Source: Paragorgia papillata (Eukaryota > Cnidaria > Anthozoa > Scleralcyonacea > Coralliidae). From it: DNA of 64,000 bases. Location of the stretch: NCBI GenBank assembly GCA_035771165.1, contig JAWNZC010000409.1, positions 124,001-188,000 on the forward strand, in the 5' to 3' direction. Below, piece after piece: positions 48,465 to 60,235 of the stretch. Numbering within the stretch: position 1 is the first letter of the stretch; each line of letters opens with the position of its first letter. The notes below the pieces were generated by a model. The model did not search any database. It was not told the DNA's origin and saw nothing but the letters and a program-made list of their open reading frames with translations. The position numbers and the translations under genes were made by a program.

Positions 48465-49155
48465 TGAGTTATGGTTCACGAAATGTTAGAGAGTGCTCAA
48501 TACCATATATAGATAGAGCAAAATACAAAGTATAAAGTATAGTTTTACCTTAAAGTCTTCGCTACCAGAGGTTTCACACTAAACGGGATCATCAGGCGAC
48601 TGAAAAATATCGGTTAGTGGGCTGCTTAAATGCGTTAGTTGGGGCGTGGGTGTGGGCGTCGAAACGTCCGGCGGATTCATTTGGAGCGTGGGTGTGGGCG
48701 TCGAAATGTTGCGCGCATTCCTTTGATTGTTTAGGTTGTTGATCCGAAATCTATTTTTGTGCCGACACGTCGAAACTATTTCTGATCTTTTGTTTAGTAA
48801 GAGTTGTTTGTCTGCCTTCATGATGAAAAGTTTTTCGTCCAAGCATAAATTGCATCTTTTTTATCCTCCCGTGTAGGAAATTGAGTGTTTTAGTATAGAC
48901 CAGGTTATGTCGAAACTTTGGTTTTTTTCTTTTAGATTCCAAATGTATTTCGAAAGTTCCGTCTCATTTGAATACTTTTTATTCTGGAAAGATTTAGTAT
49001 GGTTACGATATCGCTCTTTAAATGTACTTGCTGTCATGCCAATGTATTGCTTAGTGATGTTCGTGTTGCTTATGGAAATAGATGCCTTGTATACTATGTT
49101 GTTTGTCATGCATTGCCCACGTAGGGGGCAATTGTCCTTAATCCTGCAATTGCAA
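48463..49155 (-). mobile_element. Penelope-like element 3' fragment, left arm of a palindrome
   Basis: On the minus strand it encodes the C-terminal GIY-YIG endonuclease region: CRIKDNCPLRGQC, then IVYKASIS, then YIGMTASTFKERYRNH and YSNETELSKYIWNLK. After an in-frame TAA comes CNLCLDEKLFIMKADKQLLLNKR. Next is the 3' region with a hammerhead-like block and the TATGGTATTGAGCACTC segment. Bases 48524-49155 are mirrored at 49193-49824. The endonuclease would nick target DNA for this retroelement class. The reverse transcriptase is absent. Confidence 0.8.
48555..48600 (-). ncRNA. Hammerhead-like ribozyme motif (copy 2)
   Basis: Same core as at 22828 on the minus strand (CTGATGA, GAAA, 3-bp stem III, GTA), but one stem II base differs: AGTG replaces AGGG, which breaks one of the three CCC/GGG pairs. 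Probably weaker or inactive. Confidence 0.5.
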
Positions 49156-49192
49156 TCAGGAAAAGCAAGCCACGAAGCATAGTTACAAGCAG

Positions 49193-49824
49193 TTGCAATT
49201 GCAGGATTAAGGACAATTGCCCCCTACGTGGGCAATGCATGACAAACAACATAGTATACAAGGCATCTATTTCCATAAGCAACACGAACATCACTAAGCA
49301 ATACATTGGCATGACAGCAAGTACATTTAAAGAGCGATATCGTAACCATACTAAATCTTTCCAGAATAAAAAGTATTCAAATGAGACGGAACTTTCGAAA
49401 TACATTTGGAATCTAAAAGAAAAAACCCAAAGTTTCGACATAACCTGGTCTATACTAAAACACTCAATTTCCTACACGGGAGGATAAAAAAGATGCAATT
49501 TATGCTTGGACGAAAAACTTTTCATCATGAAGGCAGACAAACAACTCTTACTAAACAAAAGATCAGAAATAGTTTCGACGTGTCGGCACAAAAATAGATT
49601 TCGGATCAACAACCTAAACAATCAAAGGAATGCGCGCAACATTTCGACGCCCACACCCACGCTCCAAATGAATCCGCCGGACGTTTCGACGCCCACACCC
49701 ACGCCCCAACTAACGCATTTAAGCAGCCCACTAACCGATATTTTTCAGTCGCCTGATGATCCCGTTTAGGGTGAAACCTCTGGTAGCGAAGACTTTAAGG
49801 TAAAACTATACTTTATACTTTGTA
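49193..49824 (+). mobile_element. Penelope-like element 3' fragment, right arm of a palindrome
   Basis: Mirror of 48524-49155 across a 37-bp spacer (49156-49192). It encodes the same GIY-YIG region and the same in-frame TAA at the codon after YTGG, with only a few substitutions (for example KTQS versus KNQS). Because the stop is shared, the ancestor was already defective or used readthrough before the arms were duplicated. Confidence 0.8.
49748..49793 (+). ncRNA. Hammerhead-like ribozyme motif (copy 3)
   Basis: Identical core to the motif at 22828-22873, including the CCC/GGG stem II, ACC-TCT-GGT stem III and GTA cleavage triplet. It lies at the 3' end of the right Penelope arm. Confidence 0.6.
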
Positions 49825-50056
49825 TATATATATATATATATACATAATTATTTATCATTGATTCCAAATGGATTTTTTGGTTTGTTTCTTTTTCTTTCTT
49901 TTTTTTTTGCGCGCGTTTACTCGACCCACAACATTTGTATAGCGACCACTGTGACACCCCCGTGAGTCGTTCGATTATAAGTGGATTAGTTTTCTTAACA
50001 TATCTCATTAACAACAATTTATGACATAGTATAAATTGAAACATAACTATTTATAG

Positions 50057-50808
50057 GTGAATGATGAAAAGAGTTCTGAGACAACTAATGGATGTCAGGA
50101 AGAGGTAAGATTTAGGAAAACTTAATAACTATACCTAACATGGTGATCATTAGCATCATTGAAGATTACAGCACATCATATAAACAAAATTAACGATGAT
50201 CTGTATTTACCCACACAATTCTTAAGCTGCCCTAGTTAGCTCAATTAACTGCCATCAAAAACGTTTTTGACATAAATTACATACTTAAATTTCCTTTTTA
50301 TTTATTTATATATATTTATATTTATATTCTAGAGAATTGAAAATGAATTATTGAGCAGACGACAGGAAAATATAAGATTAAACAACATGAAATGTTGAAA
50401 ATTGGTCTGGTAAGCTTGTATAACATCACTGTATATAAATATAAAATGAGATCCTTCACAATTAACAATTATCCTAATACAGTATATACTTTCGAAAAAA
50501 ATAGGTACTGTAGTTACGTCTTGTAATTCTGGATTTGTGATATATTTAAATAAGTTATCTTCTTAAAATTGCAGCTTACTCAATCCCAGTCTACAATCAT
50601 TGCCTTATTTTATTTGGGGGTGAAACAAAATAAGTTGCTTCATATGAAGGTCCTAAGGGATGAATGCAAGAAGCAAAAGTTGCCTTTCACCAAGTCGACT
50701 CTAAAGGATGAGTTATGCACAATGTTGGGAAAGATTTTATTTGATTCCAAGCAAGTTAATGTAAAAGATGTGGAAAAAGAACTTACTTTTGATAATTTAG
50801 AAAGATAA
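50057..50808 (+). CDS. 3' exons of the Polinton-interrupted gene
   Basis: Candidate exons: 50057-50104 (16 codons, phase 0, donor GTAAGA), 50333-50409 (77 bp, donor GTAAGC) and 50575-50808 (78 codons with stop). Residues run VNDEKSSETTNGCQEE, RIENELLSRRQENIRL, and a final helical, Lys-rich segment (LLHMKVLRDECKKQK, then TLKDELCTMLGKIL). Every other exon is a multiple of three; the 77-bp exon breaks phase and hits TGA at about 50395. Its last nine codons in another frame join the final exon in phase, so a single lost base is likely. No family recognised. Confidence 0.5.
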
Positions 50809-51238
50809 GTGTACAATATATATAGTTACAGCAATAAATGATCATGTTTGCCTATAATTTTTTTTTGTTCTGCTTATTAAGCCACCTACAGTTGGTTCCA
50901 TTAAAATAAAGTACTATATCATCTTGGCAAATGTGATCACTTGTTACTAATTTATTGAATGAAATGAGTTCTCCTAGATTATCATGCAACCAGCCATTGA
51001 TTTAATGGTCAATGCACATGCTATTAAAATAATTATATTGGCCATCACATTTTAATGTATGTTTATATGGTAAACCGCAGCTTATCACTGGTCACAAGTC
51101 CCTGGTTTAAGAGCCCCCTACTTATAGGCCAATGTATGCACCTACCTATAACAGCAAAATATGTCAGTGTAATAAACCCAAATATTTCTATTACTGTATA
51201 CCATTTATGTAACTGTTCAATGTTTACAACACTGTAAT
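50809..51238. other. Downstream of the small-exon gene
   Basis: AT-rich DNA holding the gene's 3' UTR (AATAAA-like signals near 50832 and 50907). Nothing else recognised. Confidence 0.45.
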
Positions 51239-52155
51239 TAAAAACTATCCTGTACACCAAACCACGCATGGCACATACTTCGTAAATAGATTCAGTTTCA
51301 ACTTTGAAATTGAAGAGTTTAAGTAAATGGAAAACACATGCATTTAGTTTATAATACTGTATCAACTTATTTCTTATCGGCTCATTTTAGAATGTTTTAG
51401 TGCAACTTATTTGAGTTATTTTAGAACGTTTTAATTAATGTATACCCTCCAGGATATACTGTAATCCCCCAAAACTCCCTACCAACTTGTATAAGCCCAG
51501 GATATGCAGCAGTTTAAAGTATCTACATATATTAGCTCAATTAATTAAGCTATACAGTTAATAGTAAAGTTATCCAAACTTGACTTTGACAGAGAACTTT
51601 CTCAATATTGTTATGGATAGCACATCAAATTTGAAGCTACTGTAAATGATATTATTAGATCAATTACTATTATATAAGTTCCAAATTGAAATATGCTATA
51701 AATATTTTTTATCAATAAAGTATTACTATATTTAACAAGTCCCCAGTTACTTATACAAGCTATTTACAAAGACGTTTCTAGTTATTTACAAACTATTTAC
51801 AGTTATTTACAAACTATTTACAAAGAAGTTCCTAGTTATTTACAAACTATTTACAAAGAAGTTCCTAGTTATTTACAAACTATTTACAAATAATTTCCAG
51901 TTATTTACAAACTATTTACAAAGAAGTTCCTAGTTATTTACAAACTATTTACAGTTATTTACAAAGAAGTTCCTAGTTATTTACAAACTATTTACAAAGA
52001 AGTTCCTAGTTATTTACAAACTATTTACAAAGAAGTTCCAGTTATTTACAAACTATTTACAAAGAAGTTCCTAGTTATTTACAAACTGTTTACAAATAAT
52101 TCCCAGCTATTTGCAAACTATTTACAAATTATTTACAAAGCATTTCCAGTTATTT
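51239..52155. repeat. Duplicated unit copy 1: unique segment plus TTTACAAA minisatellite
   Basis: 51239-51730 (AAAACTATCCTGTACACC...) is followed by a minisatellite (about 51740-52155) of roughly 34-36-bp units such as TTATTTACAAACTATTTACA plus AAGAAGTTCCTAG. The same two-part unit recurs at 52705-54010 with high similarity. Confidence 0.85.
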
Positions 52156-52693
52156 ACAAGATAAAGTATCAAATAAAAGATCAATACAGAAAACAGGTAG
52201 GAACTGTCTGTTGAATAATAATAGATTAATGGAATACTTGCATCCACTTTTGAAATTTGAACTTGCAGGCGACAGTATACATATATATACAGAGTCAATT
52301 TCTTGAAGTTTGAAGATGAAATCGCACAATTGTTGTTGTTAATCGAATTGGACGAGCACTGAATTGTGGCAATTTTGAAGAACGAAGCAATTCTATTAGC
52401 CTAGGTGAATTGTGCGCAGCTGGCTTATTCGCAAGTGGAAATCGGAAAGCGAACGGGTATTCTATTAATCAATACTGACAGTATCTACTGCTTTCTACAT
52501 CTTCTATTTTATACTTTGCCTCGTCAATTCTTCGATATTTGCAGCCCGCTAGACGCAGTGACCAGATATATAACAAATATAAACATGCGAATCATTTGGC
52601 TTTGACAGCATACAATTTTGTTTTGGCGAATATGGCCAATTGCAAATATGGCATGCCAGTATACAACATTCGATAAAACGTAAACATAAATTC
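52156..52693. repeat. Dispersed copy of the 20.3-20.8 kb palindrome segment
   Basis: Matches 20277-20815 over its whole length in the same orientation, starting at GATAAAGTATCAAATA and ending at TAAACATAAATTC, with few substitutions. It lies exactly between the two copies of the duplicated unit. Confidence 0.85.
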
Positions 52694-52704
52694 TAATTTA
52701 AAAT

Positions 52705-54010
52705 TAAAAACTATCCTGTACACCAAACCACGCATGGCACATACTTCGTAAATAGATTCAGTTTCAACTTTGAAATTGAAGAGTTTAAGTTAAATGGAAA
52801 ACACATGCATTTAGTTTATAATACTGTATCAACTTATTTCTTATCGGCTCATTTTAGAATGATTAGTGCAACTTATTTGAGTTATTTTAGAACGTTTTAA
52901 TTAATGTATACCCTCCAGGATATACTGTAATCCCCCAAAACTCCATACCAACTTGTATAAGCCCAGGATATGCAGCAGTTTAAAGTATCTACATATATTA
53001 GCTCAATTAATTAAGCTATACAGTTAATAGTAAAGTTATCCAAACTTGACTTTGACAGAGAACTTTCTCAATATTGTTATGGATAGCACATCAAATTTGA
53101 AGCTACTGTAAATGATATTATTAGATCAATTACTATTATATAAGTTCCAAATTGAAATATGCTATATATATTTTTTATCAATAAAGTATTACTATATTTA
53201 ACAAGTCCCCAGTTACTTATACAAGCTATTTACAAAGAAGTTCCTAGTTATTTACAAACTATTTACAAAGAAGTTCCTAGTTATTTACAAACTATTTACA
53301 AATAATTTCCAGTTATTTACAAACTATTTACAAAGAAGTTCCTAGTTATTTACAAACTATTTACAGTTATTTACAAAGAAGTTCCTAGTTATTTACAAAC
53401 TATTTACAAAGAAGTTCCTAGTTATTTACAAACTATTTACAAATAATTTCCAGTTATTTACAAACTATTTACAAAGAAGTTCCTAGTTATTTACAAACTG
53501 TTTAGAAATAATTTCCAGTTATTTACAAACTATTTACAAAGAAGTTCCTAGTTATTTACAAACTATTTACAAATAATTTCCAGATATTTACAAACTATTT
53601 ACAAAGATGTTCCCAGTTATTTACAAACTGTTTACAAATAATTCCCAGCTATTTGCAAACTATTTACAAATTATTTACAAAGCATTTCCAGTTATTTACA
53701 AACTATTTACAAATAATTCACAGTTATTTACAAACTATTTACAAATATGTTCCCAGTTATTTACATACTATTCACAAAGAAATTCCAGTTATTTGCAAAC
53801 TATTTACAAAGAAGTTCCCAGTTATTTACAAATAGTTATCAGTTATTTACAAAGTATTTACAAAGACGTTCCCAGTTATTTACAAACTATTTACAAAGGT
53901 GCCTCTACATATTTACAAATTAATGACAAACTATTTACAAACAAACTGAGAAGAAGAATTAAAAACCTTGTGAATTTACAAGCAATTTACAAACAATTTA
54001 CAAACATTCA
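52705..54010. repeat. Duplicated unit copy 2 with a longer minisatellite
   Basis: 52705-53215 matches 51239-51750. The minisatellite then runs from about 53220 to 54010 with more units, becoming irregular at the right. Its long apparent reading frames on the plus strand (FTNNSQLFTNYLQ-type) are repeat artefacts. Confidence 0.85.
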
Positions 54011-54264
54011 TATCAATTTACATAGTATGTCAATGTACCATTAGTTTGTAAATTGCATTTACAGTCTATTTACAAACAAGATACATACTATTTACATAGT
54101 ATGGAAGAAGGTTGATTTTTCCAGTGATTATGAAATAAAATACTAAATAGCAGTAGCATTATCCAGTTAAATCTTTAGGGGGGGAAAACACAACCAATAG
54201 AAGTGTTTCTGCGGTATAATGACAGTAAAAAGCAGGATGATATCTAGCATGTTGTACTGTACCT

Positions 54265-54473
54265 CTACATGATTTGTGAAGCAGGGGTAGGTTTCAAGGA
54301 ACACTTCACATCTATTGTGGGCATTTGTTGCCTGAAGCCAATTCCTTCTACTAGGGAACTCCTTATTAAGTAGGAATTAATAACTGTGTCGGTTGGCTTG
54401 GTCTTTTTACACTCTTTCACCAAGCCACTATAGTGCCGTGCCATAATATCTGGAGAGTAACCACCATGAAAAT
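54265..54473 (-). CDS. Candidate terminal exon of an unidentified gene
   Basis: On the minus strand, an acceptor (TCATTACAG) ends at 54474 and a frame of 69 codons runs to TAG at 54265-54267: DFHGGYSPDIMARHYSGLV, then INSYLIRSSLVEGIGFRQQ. It has normal amino-acid composition and no repeats. Upstream exons would lie across the Academ-like transposon. No family recognised; it could be a remnant. Confidence 0.35.
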
Positions 54474-54519
54474 CTGTAATGATACAATATATATTTCTAT
54501 GGTAGTATTTTTTTCAGCT

Positions 54520-54740
54520 AGAAGTTGGTGAAGTTTTTTCATTTGTTTTTGCTGTCCAAACTGTATAAAGTAAAACTCAGAGTCAGAGAAAAACTCTGAG
54601 GTCCAGATGGGATTCGAACCTACAACCTTCCGAAGTTGGCATTCAGAAAGTTGAGGGTTTGAGTCTTGACTTTAACTTATTTGAGTTTATTACTTGAGTT
54701 TAACTTATTACAGCTTGTACAGCAAAAAGAAATGAAAAAA
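54520..54740 (-). repeat. Possible tRNA-derived SINE remnant
   Basis: The minus strand contains GTAGGTTCGAATCCCATC, a good RNA polymerase III B box / T-arm, preceded by AATGCCAACTTCGGAAGG. No complete tRNA cloverleaf could be drawn, so it is more likely a SINE than a tRNA gene. Confidence 0.45.
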
Positions 54741-54861
54741 CTTTACAATATAAATCTCTACTATAATTCTACTACAGTACTAGACAGTTGATACAGGAGA
54801 AAACATGAGTTGGCAAACGGTATTTGACCATACTTTGTACTAGCCTGCGAAAACAGACGTG

Positions 54862-54932
54862 TATACCTTGCGTGAGCCCGCGGCTCACACCGCTGACGCC
54901 CACGCAAGGAACAACGTCTGCGTCACGACAGC
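54862..54932. repeat. Left subterminal hairpin of the Academ-like element
   Basis: CCTTGCGTG (about 54869-54877) pairs with CACGCAAGG (about 54901-54909), and outside them AGACG pairs with CGTCT. It is GC-rich compared with everything around it. Position suggests a transposase-binding or fold-back role. Confidence 0.5.
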
Positions 54933-56739
54933 AAAATTCCATACTGATGACGTTGATATGCCCAGCATAATTATGCAATATCCAAAGAATGAAATAAATT
55001 AGAACTTGACAACTATCAATTAACTGTAAGTATAGAACACGATGAATCTTCAGAGTGCTGTTTCTCAAAACCTTTGTATACTGTGTGGAACTTGTACGAA
55101 AGAAGGTTTGCGTTATGTGATTCATTCTAAAGCCGAAGAAGATTATAATAAAGCGACGTGTCAATTTCAAAGGCTACCGAATGAACTAAAGAATGTTTTC
55201 AAGTTTGATCGTGGCAATTTCTTGTGTAAAACTTGCCTAAAAGTCCTTGAAAAAAGAGAGAAACTTATATGTAATTTAAAAGCTGAAAATAATAAATTAC
55301 TAAGCTATTGCTCTGGAGATGTTAATGATTGTCAAATACTAAAGAGAGGACTGGTTACCGAAGATACCGACGAACCGGTTCGAAAGTTTGTAGGTCTAAA
55401 CAGTGAAAAAGGTTTCCATCCAGCTCACACTAGTACTCCTGTAAAGTATCCCGTCCTTGAAAGAGTAGAAACCACAACTACAGCTTGTGCTTCTCCTAAA
55501 AGATCTCTACATTTTGCTAAAGAAACCCGTTCTAGTGAAACACAAGACTTAGGTGTGAAGGTGAGTTAATATAATATAAATTTACGTTTATATGTGAAAT
55601 GAACAACATAAAGAACGTCTACGAAGAAAGTTAGTTTACTTGTTGCAGCATTGCAATTACAAAGCTGTCCAATTTTTATGTATATTTCATCAGGTTATTG
55701 TTACTTGGCCTTCTCAAACGAAGCAACGAAAACTAAAGCCCGCTTTAGAGCCGTTAGGACGTGCTTTGCTTCGTGGTACATGGAAAGAAATCGCATCAGC
55801 TGCATTCCGTGTAAAAGAGCTCAGGAACGAGCTTGTGAAGTGTATGTTGAAACAACTAACGACCGAGTGTTGCGATATTGTCTCATCTAAAGCCCCTTCA
55901 CTGCTAAGGAAAACCAGTGCAAAAGATATCCGTTCTATGTCCCTAAAGAATGTTTGTGAAGAATTACGAAATAGAACCCCACTTTTGTATTCAACATTAA
56001 TGACCATAGCCATTCCAAAACGCAGTATTCAAAATAAACATCTAGACTGGCTACCAAGCGTTGCAATGGCAGCGGCTGTTCTCTTGAAGCAAAGATCCAG
56101 AATGATGAATAGTGTCCAACTGATATTAATGCTCATTCTAAAGTACAGTGGACACCAGGTTTGTTCAATATATATGTGTACTCATACTGTTATGTATAAA
56201 ATATGGTATCTTCTAATTTGTTTATCTGCACTGCATCTGTTGAGGACTCTGTTTTTTATTACTACTGTTGTAAAATTGCAAGTAGACTTAACTCCCTTTA
56301 TACTTAATAGAAATTTTAAGTATACTTTTACCACCTTAATTTAATTGCTTAGAAGTTCCAAGTCCCTTACCTGGATTTTCCAAGAAGATTTACCCCCTTT
56401 CTTAGAAATTTCTATTAAACCAAACCTCCTCACCTGGAAATTCCAAGAAAACGTGCCCCTAAATAGACTTATTATTATAATTTTAGTAATATTTTATTTC
56501 ATTTAAAATATGTATGTTTTCAAATAAAATATGTATGTATGTATGTATGTATTTTATTAGGCAACTTGTGGGTATCTTTCTTCCTTTAAAATTGGAACAT
56601 CTTATGCTTACTTCAACAAAAAGTGTGATGAGTTTGGTAAGTTATATTGTGAACAACTACTTAAAGAAAAGAGATGTGATGAAGAATTCCTTTCTATGAG
56701 GATGAAGAGGCATGTTCTGCAAACTGATGTTAGAAACCA

Positions 56740-57240
56740 AGATCTGGCAGTTCTAGAAGGTATGCCAACAGCAACTACCAATCAACTAATAGCAGCCACC
56801 AGTCCACCAACAGTAGCCACCAGTCAACCAATAGCAGCTACAATTTCATCAACCGCAGCCCCCAACCTACTATTGGCAGCCACCAACCCACTATTAACAG
56901 CCACCAACCCAACCAATAGCAGCCACCAGTCCACCAATAGTAGCCACCAGTCCACCAATAGCAGCTACAATTTCATCAACCACAACCCCCAACCTACTAT
57001 TAGCAGCCACCAGTCCATCAACAGTAGCCACCAACCCACCTATAGCAGTTACAATTTCCTCAACTGCAGCCACCTGCCCACCAATAACAGCCACCAGTCA
57101 ACCAACACCAGCCATCAACCCATTACCAGCAGCTACCTGCCCACAAACATCAGCAACCAATCCACTACCAGCAACCACTTGCCTAACAGTAGCAGATATA
57201 TGTCCACAAACAGCAGCTACATGCCTATCAACATCCCAAC
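56740..57240 (+). repeat. Low-complexity ACC-CAGT-CCACCAATAGCAGCC repeat inside the transposase
   Basis: About 500 bp of imperfect 18-27-bp units encoding Thr/Ala/Pro/Ser-rich linker. Repeat slippage here probably caused the frame change near 56915. Confidence 0.7.
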
Positions 57241-58429
57241 CAGCAGCAGTCACACACACATCAATAGATATAGAGAAAGAAGATGTTCTCCTATCAGCTG
57301 GTTCTAAATATGTAATTGACAATTATGACTTATTTAGAAATGTAAGAACAATGACTGAAGATAATCAAAATAAGGATATACATTGGGTTAACCACAACAG
57401 AGTAAAGAATCGTGTGTCTGGGAATCATCTCCCTGATGATAAACCTATGTGTGACATTCTTGAATTGGATAATTACAAGATCACCCCTTCATCTACTGAG
57501 CATATTTTACAGAAGTGTGATTATATCATTTTGGTTGAAAGAATTCTGGTATCTTCAATACCTTACCTAGGGTTCTGTAGTGATGTCATCAATTTACATA
57601 TCCCCCACAAGCATTCAAAGGAGTGTGCAAACAAAACAACAAAGGTGGTAACATCTAATTTTATTGTGTAGTTTTAGTGGCATTTAAATAAACTTTGATT
57701 TATTTAAGAGTTAGATCAACATTTTTGTGTAGCACATTAGAATAAAAATATGATAGCTAGAAACAGAGTATAACAAATATTAGCTCAAAGTTTATCTGGG
57801 GTGACAACTCCCCTTTGCCAGTCTCTGTAAGTGCAAATAAACAAAAAAGAAAATCAACAATCCTAGTTGCAGGATAATTTAATGTGCTAGGTACAGGCTT
57901 CAAGTTGGAACCATTCATACTTCAAATGGGTTATGCATTCATAATTTATTTTAGTATTTTATTTAAGGAATGTCTTGGGATAATATTTGAAAATGAAAAT
58001 ACAGCAGATGGCATGAAGAAAGTACTCCATCAGATACAACAGCAATATGTGCCTAAAGTCAATGATGGTGAAAACACCCTGTTCAATGAAGTAGGGATTG
58101 CTGGTGATCAGTTAACTATTGAAAGAATAGTCAACTGTTTGCTGTCTCTTTCAAATGGTTTCACTCAAGAGGAGAGGTTGGAAGGGATTCATGCTGAAAT
58201 TGCTGATTGGCATGCAGAGCTGAAATTCCTTAGTGTTAGTAGGCAAATATAATTATAATTATATTACAATTAATAATTAATATTAAAATTAATAGATAAT
58301 ATACATGTATAATAGATAAATATATGATATACAATATAATATAATATATAACATATAAAATGTAACATATATAACATATAATGTTATAATATAATATAAA
58401 ATACTATAAAATAATATAAATAAATATAA

Positions 58430-58475
58430 AATGATATAATATAATATAAAATAATACAATACAATACAATACAAT

Positions 58476-58516
<41 letters not shown>
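58430..58516. repeat. TACAA and TA microsatellites in a transposase intron
   Basis: Five ACAAT-type units (about 58455-58482) run directly into a TA tract to about 58513, within the fourth intron. Confidence 0.85.
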
Positions 58517-58518
<2 letters not shown>

Positions 58519-59030
58519 ATTATTTTAGTTAATATTCCAGAGATTATACTCAACAAGTTCTGCTGAGGACAAATGCACCTTATTTGCTGATAGGAATCTA
58601 ATTAACCGAAGGAATGTCAGTAGTGACACCCATCATAATTATTCCCCAAATAAACAGATGCTCAAACTGTCTGTAAAAGCAAGAATAATTACTGCAGGTA
58701 TGAAGATTCTAGGGCTTACAGAATTGAGTGGTAGACCCACTACTTCATGTTACCCTGCTGATTTATCAAATCAAGACAAGAGAGCTAAACAAACTTATTT
58801 GAGAAAGTTGGCATCAGCTATTGTTGATGAGTATGTTGTTGATGACAAGGCAATCACTGACATTCTAAATTCTGTTCTTGAGCAAACAGAGCAGACTAGA
58901 GCAGCAGCAAATCAAAGAATGACAATTGATGGACGATTCTTATGTAGATTTGATGGATGCAATAAATCATTCAAGTAAGTAATAACAATAGTATTGTTAC
59001 TGGTATTATGATTTATTTTCATATAATATA

Positions 59031-59032
<2 letters not shown>

Positions 59033-59085
<53 letters not shown>
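59033..59085. repeat. TA microsatellite in the fifth transposase intron
   Basis: About 24 uninterrupted TA units followed by CACACACAAC. Confidence 0.9.
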
Positions 59086-59093
<8 letters not shown>

Positions 59094-59929
59094 ACTTGAT
59101 GATCATAATTAACATAAGTTTTTCATATAATTTACTTTTTTGTAGACATGATGGGAAACGAAGAGTAAATCATGAGCTGGAAAAACATGGGCTCATATTA
59201 GAAGAACAGCTTCCAATATCATCCATATTACCTCCACCCAATGAGTCACTGCTGTCAAACAGCAGTGAACATGATGATATGTATAACTACCAGTGTAGCA
59301 TAATTGACCATGGTTTGTTATACTTAAACTTTACAGATGCAATTGCAGAAGCAGATGGAGACAGGATCATGCGATGCTGGAAATTTCTTTTGTTGCACTT
59401 CTACTTTGATGGTGGTAAAAGTGCAAAGTATGCATTAGAGGGACTTTACCTACAGTTTCAACAACAAGCTATTCTGACTCATCAGCAAGCCTATTGTCAA
59501 AGATGGAATCGATCTGTAAATAATCATGGTGCTCAGGGCAAAAATGTTCCTCTAGATTTAGACCTTGAACACGATAACAACTATCTAAAAGAGGCAATGA
59601 GGAAAATGGGTCCAGCATCAACTGAAAAATCAGTAACCAGGGTGTGCAGGGCTCTTAAAATAGCAAGAGAAGTTGTAGAGAATGTGAATAGAGATTGTCA
59701 AGTAATGAGAAGATCTGGTGTTCATTTTGTAACCTCAAATGAGAAAGATCTATTGAAGATTATCAACAAGTTACTGGAAGAGAAAGCTCTCACAGAGATC
59801 AGAGGAAGAAAGTACAAGACATTTAAAGATTGTGAAAGATCCTGTATAAAGTGTATTAGAATGGCTGATTTTTGCAAGTGGATAAATAAACATAAACAAG
59901 ATATCATTATAGGAAGGGCTGCTCGGTAA

Positions 59930-60193
59930 ATAATGACAATTATACAAGTACATGTAGTTACTTACAGTATGATACATGTAAGTCAGTCTATTTCAAATAG
60001 GTAATTCTATGTCTGCCTGTATGTACATGTATATAATCCATATCTACCAATATATTCATATTTTGATTACCATATAATTGGAATTACCTATTGATGTTAT
60101 GTACAGTAATAAATTAATCCTTTGCAGTAAATCAGTAAAATAACAAAATCAAATATACATATATTATTACTGTATGTATGTATACAGTGTATA

Positions 60194-60235
<42 letters not shown>

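Larger units (their letters stand above)
55042..59929 (+). pseudogene. Academ-like (DUF6589-type) transposase gene, six exons, one frame break
   Basis: Exons: 55042-55560, 55694-56158, 56561 to about 57650, 57955-58234, 58529-58974 and 59146-59929, with AG/GT borders and mostly matching phases. N-terminus: a Cys cluster (CILCGTC, then CKTCLKVL) like a treble-clef finger. Exon 3 has a Thr/Ala/Pro-rich repeat linker, then YVIDNYDLF and IHWVNHNRVKNRVSGNHLPD, typical of DUF6589. A C2H2 finger is split by the fifth intron (CRFDGCNKSFK / HDGKRRVNHELEKH). The C-terminal part has ADGDRIMRCWKFLLLHF and CFSC-less Cys positions (CERSCIKC). In the linker near 56915 the frame shifts by one base. It presumably catalyses transposition; the catalytic residues were not identified. 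Confidence 0.65.

Noticed and set aside
53607..54044. A 145-codon FTNNSQLFTNYLQ repeat protein
   Set aside because: It is the TTTACAAA minisatellite translated; units are not a fixed multiple of three and the frame drifts.
54590..54640. tRNA gene on the minus strand
   Set aside because: Only the T-arm/B-box part fits; no acceptor stem or complete cloverleaf, so a SINE remnant is preferred.
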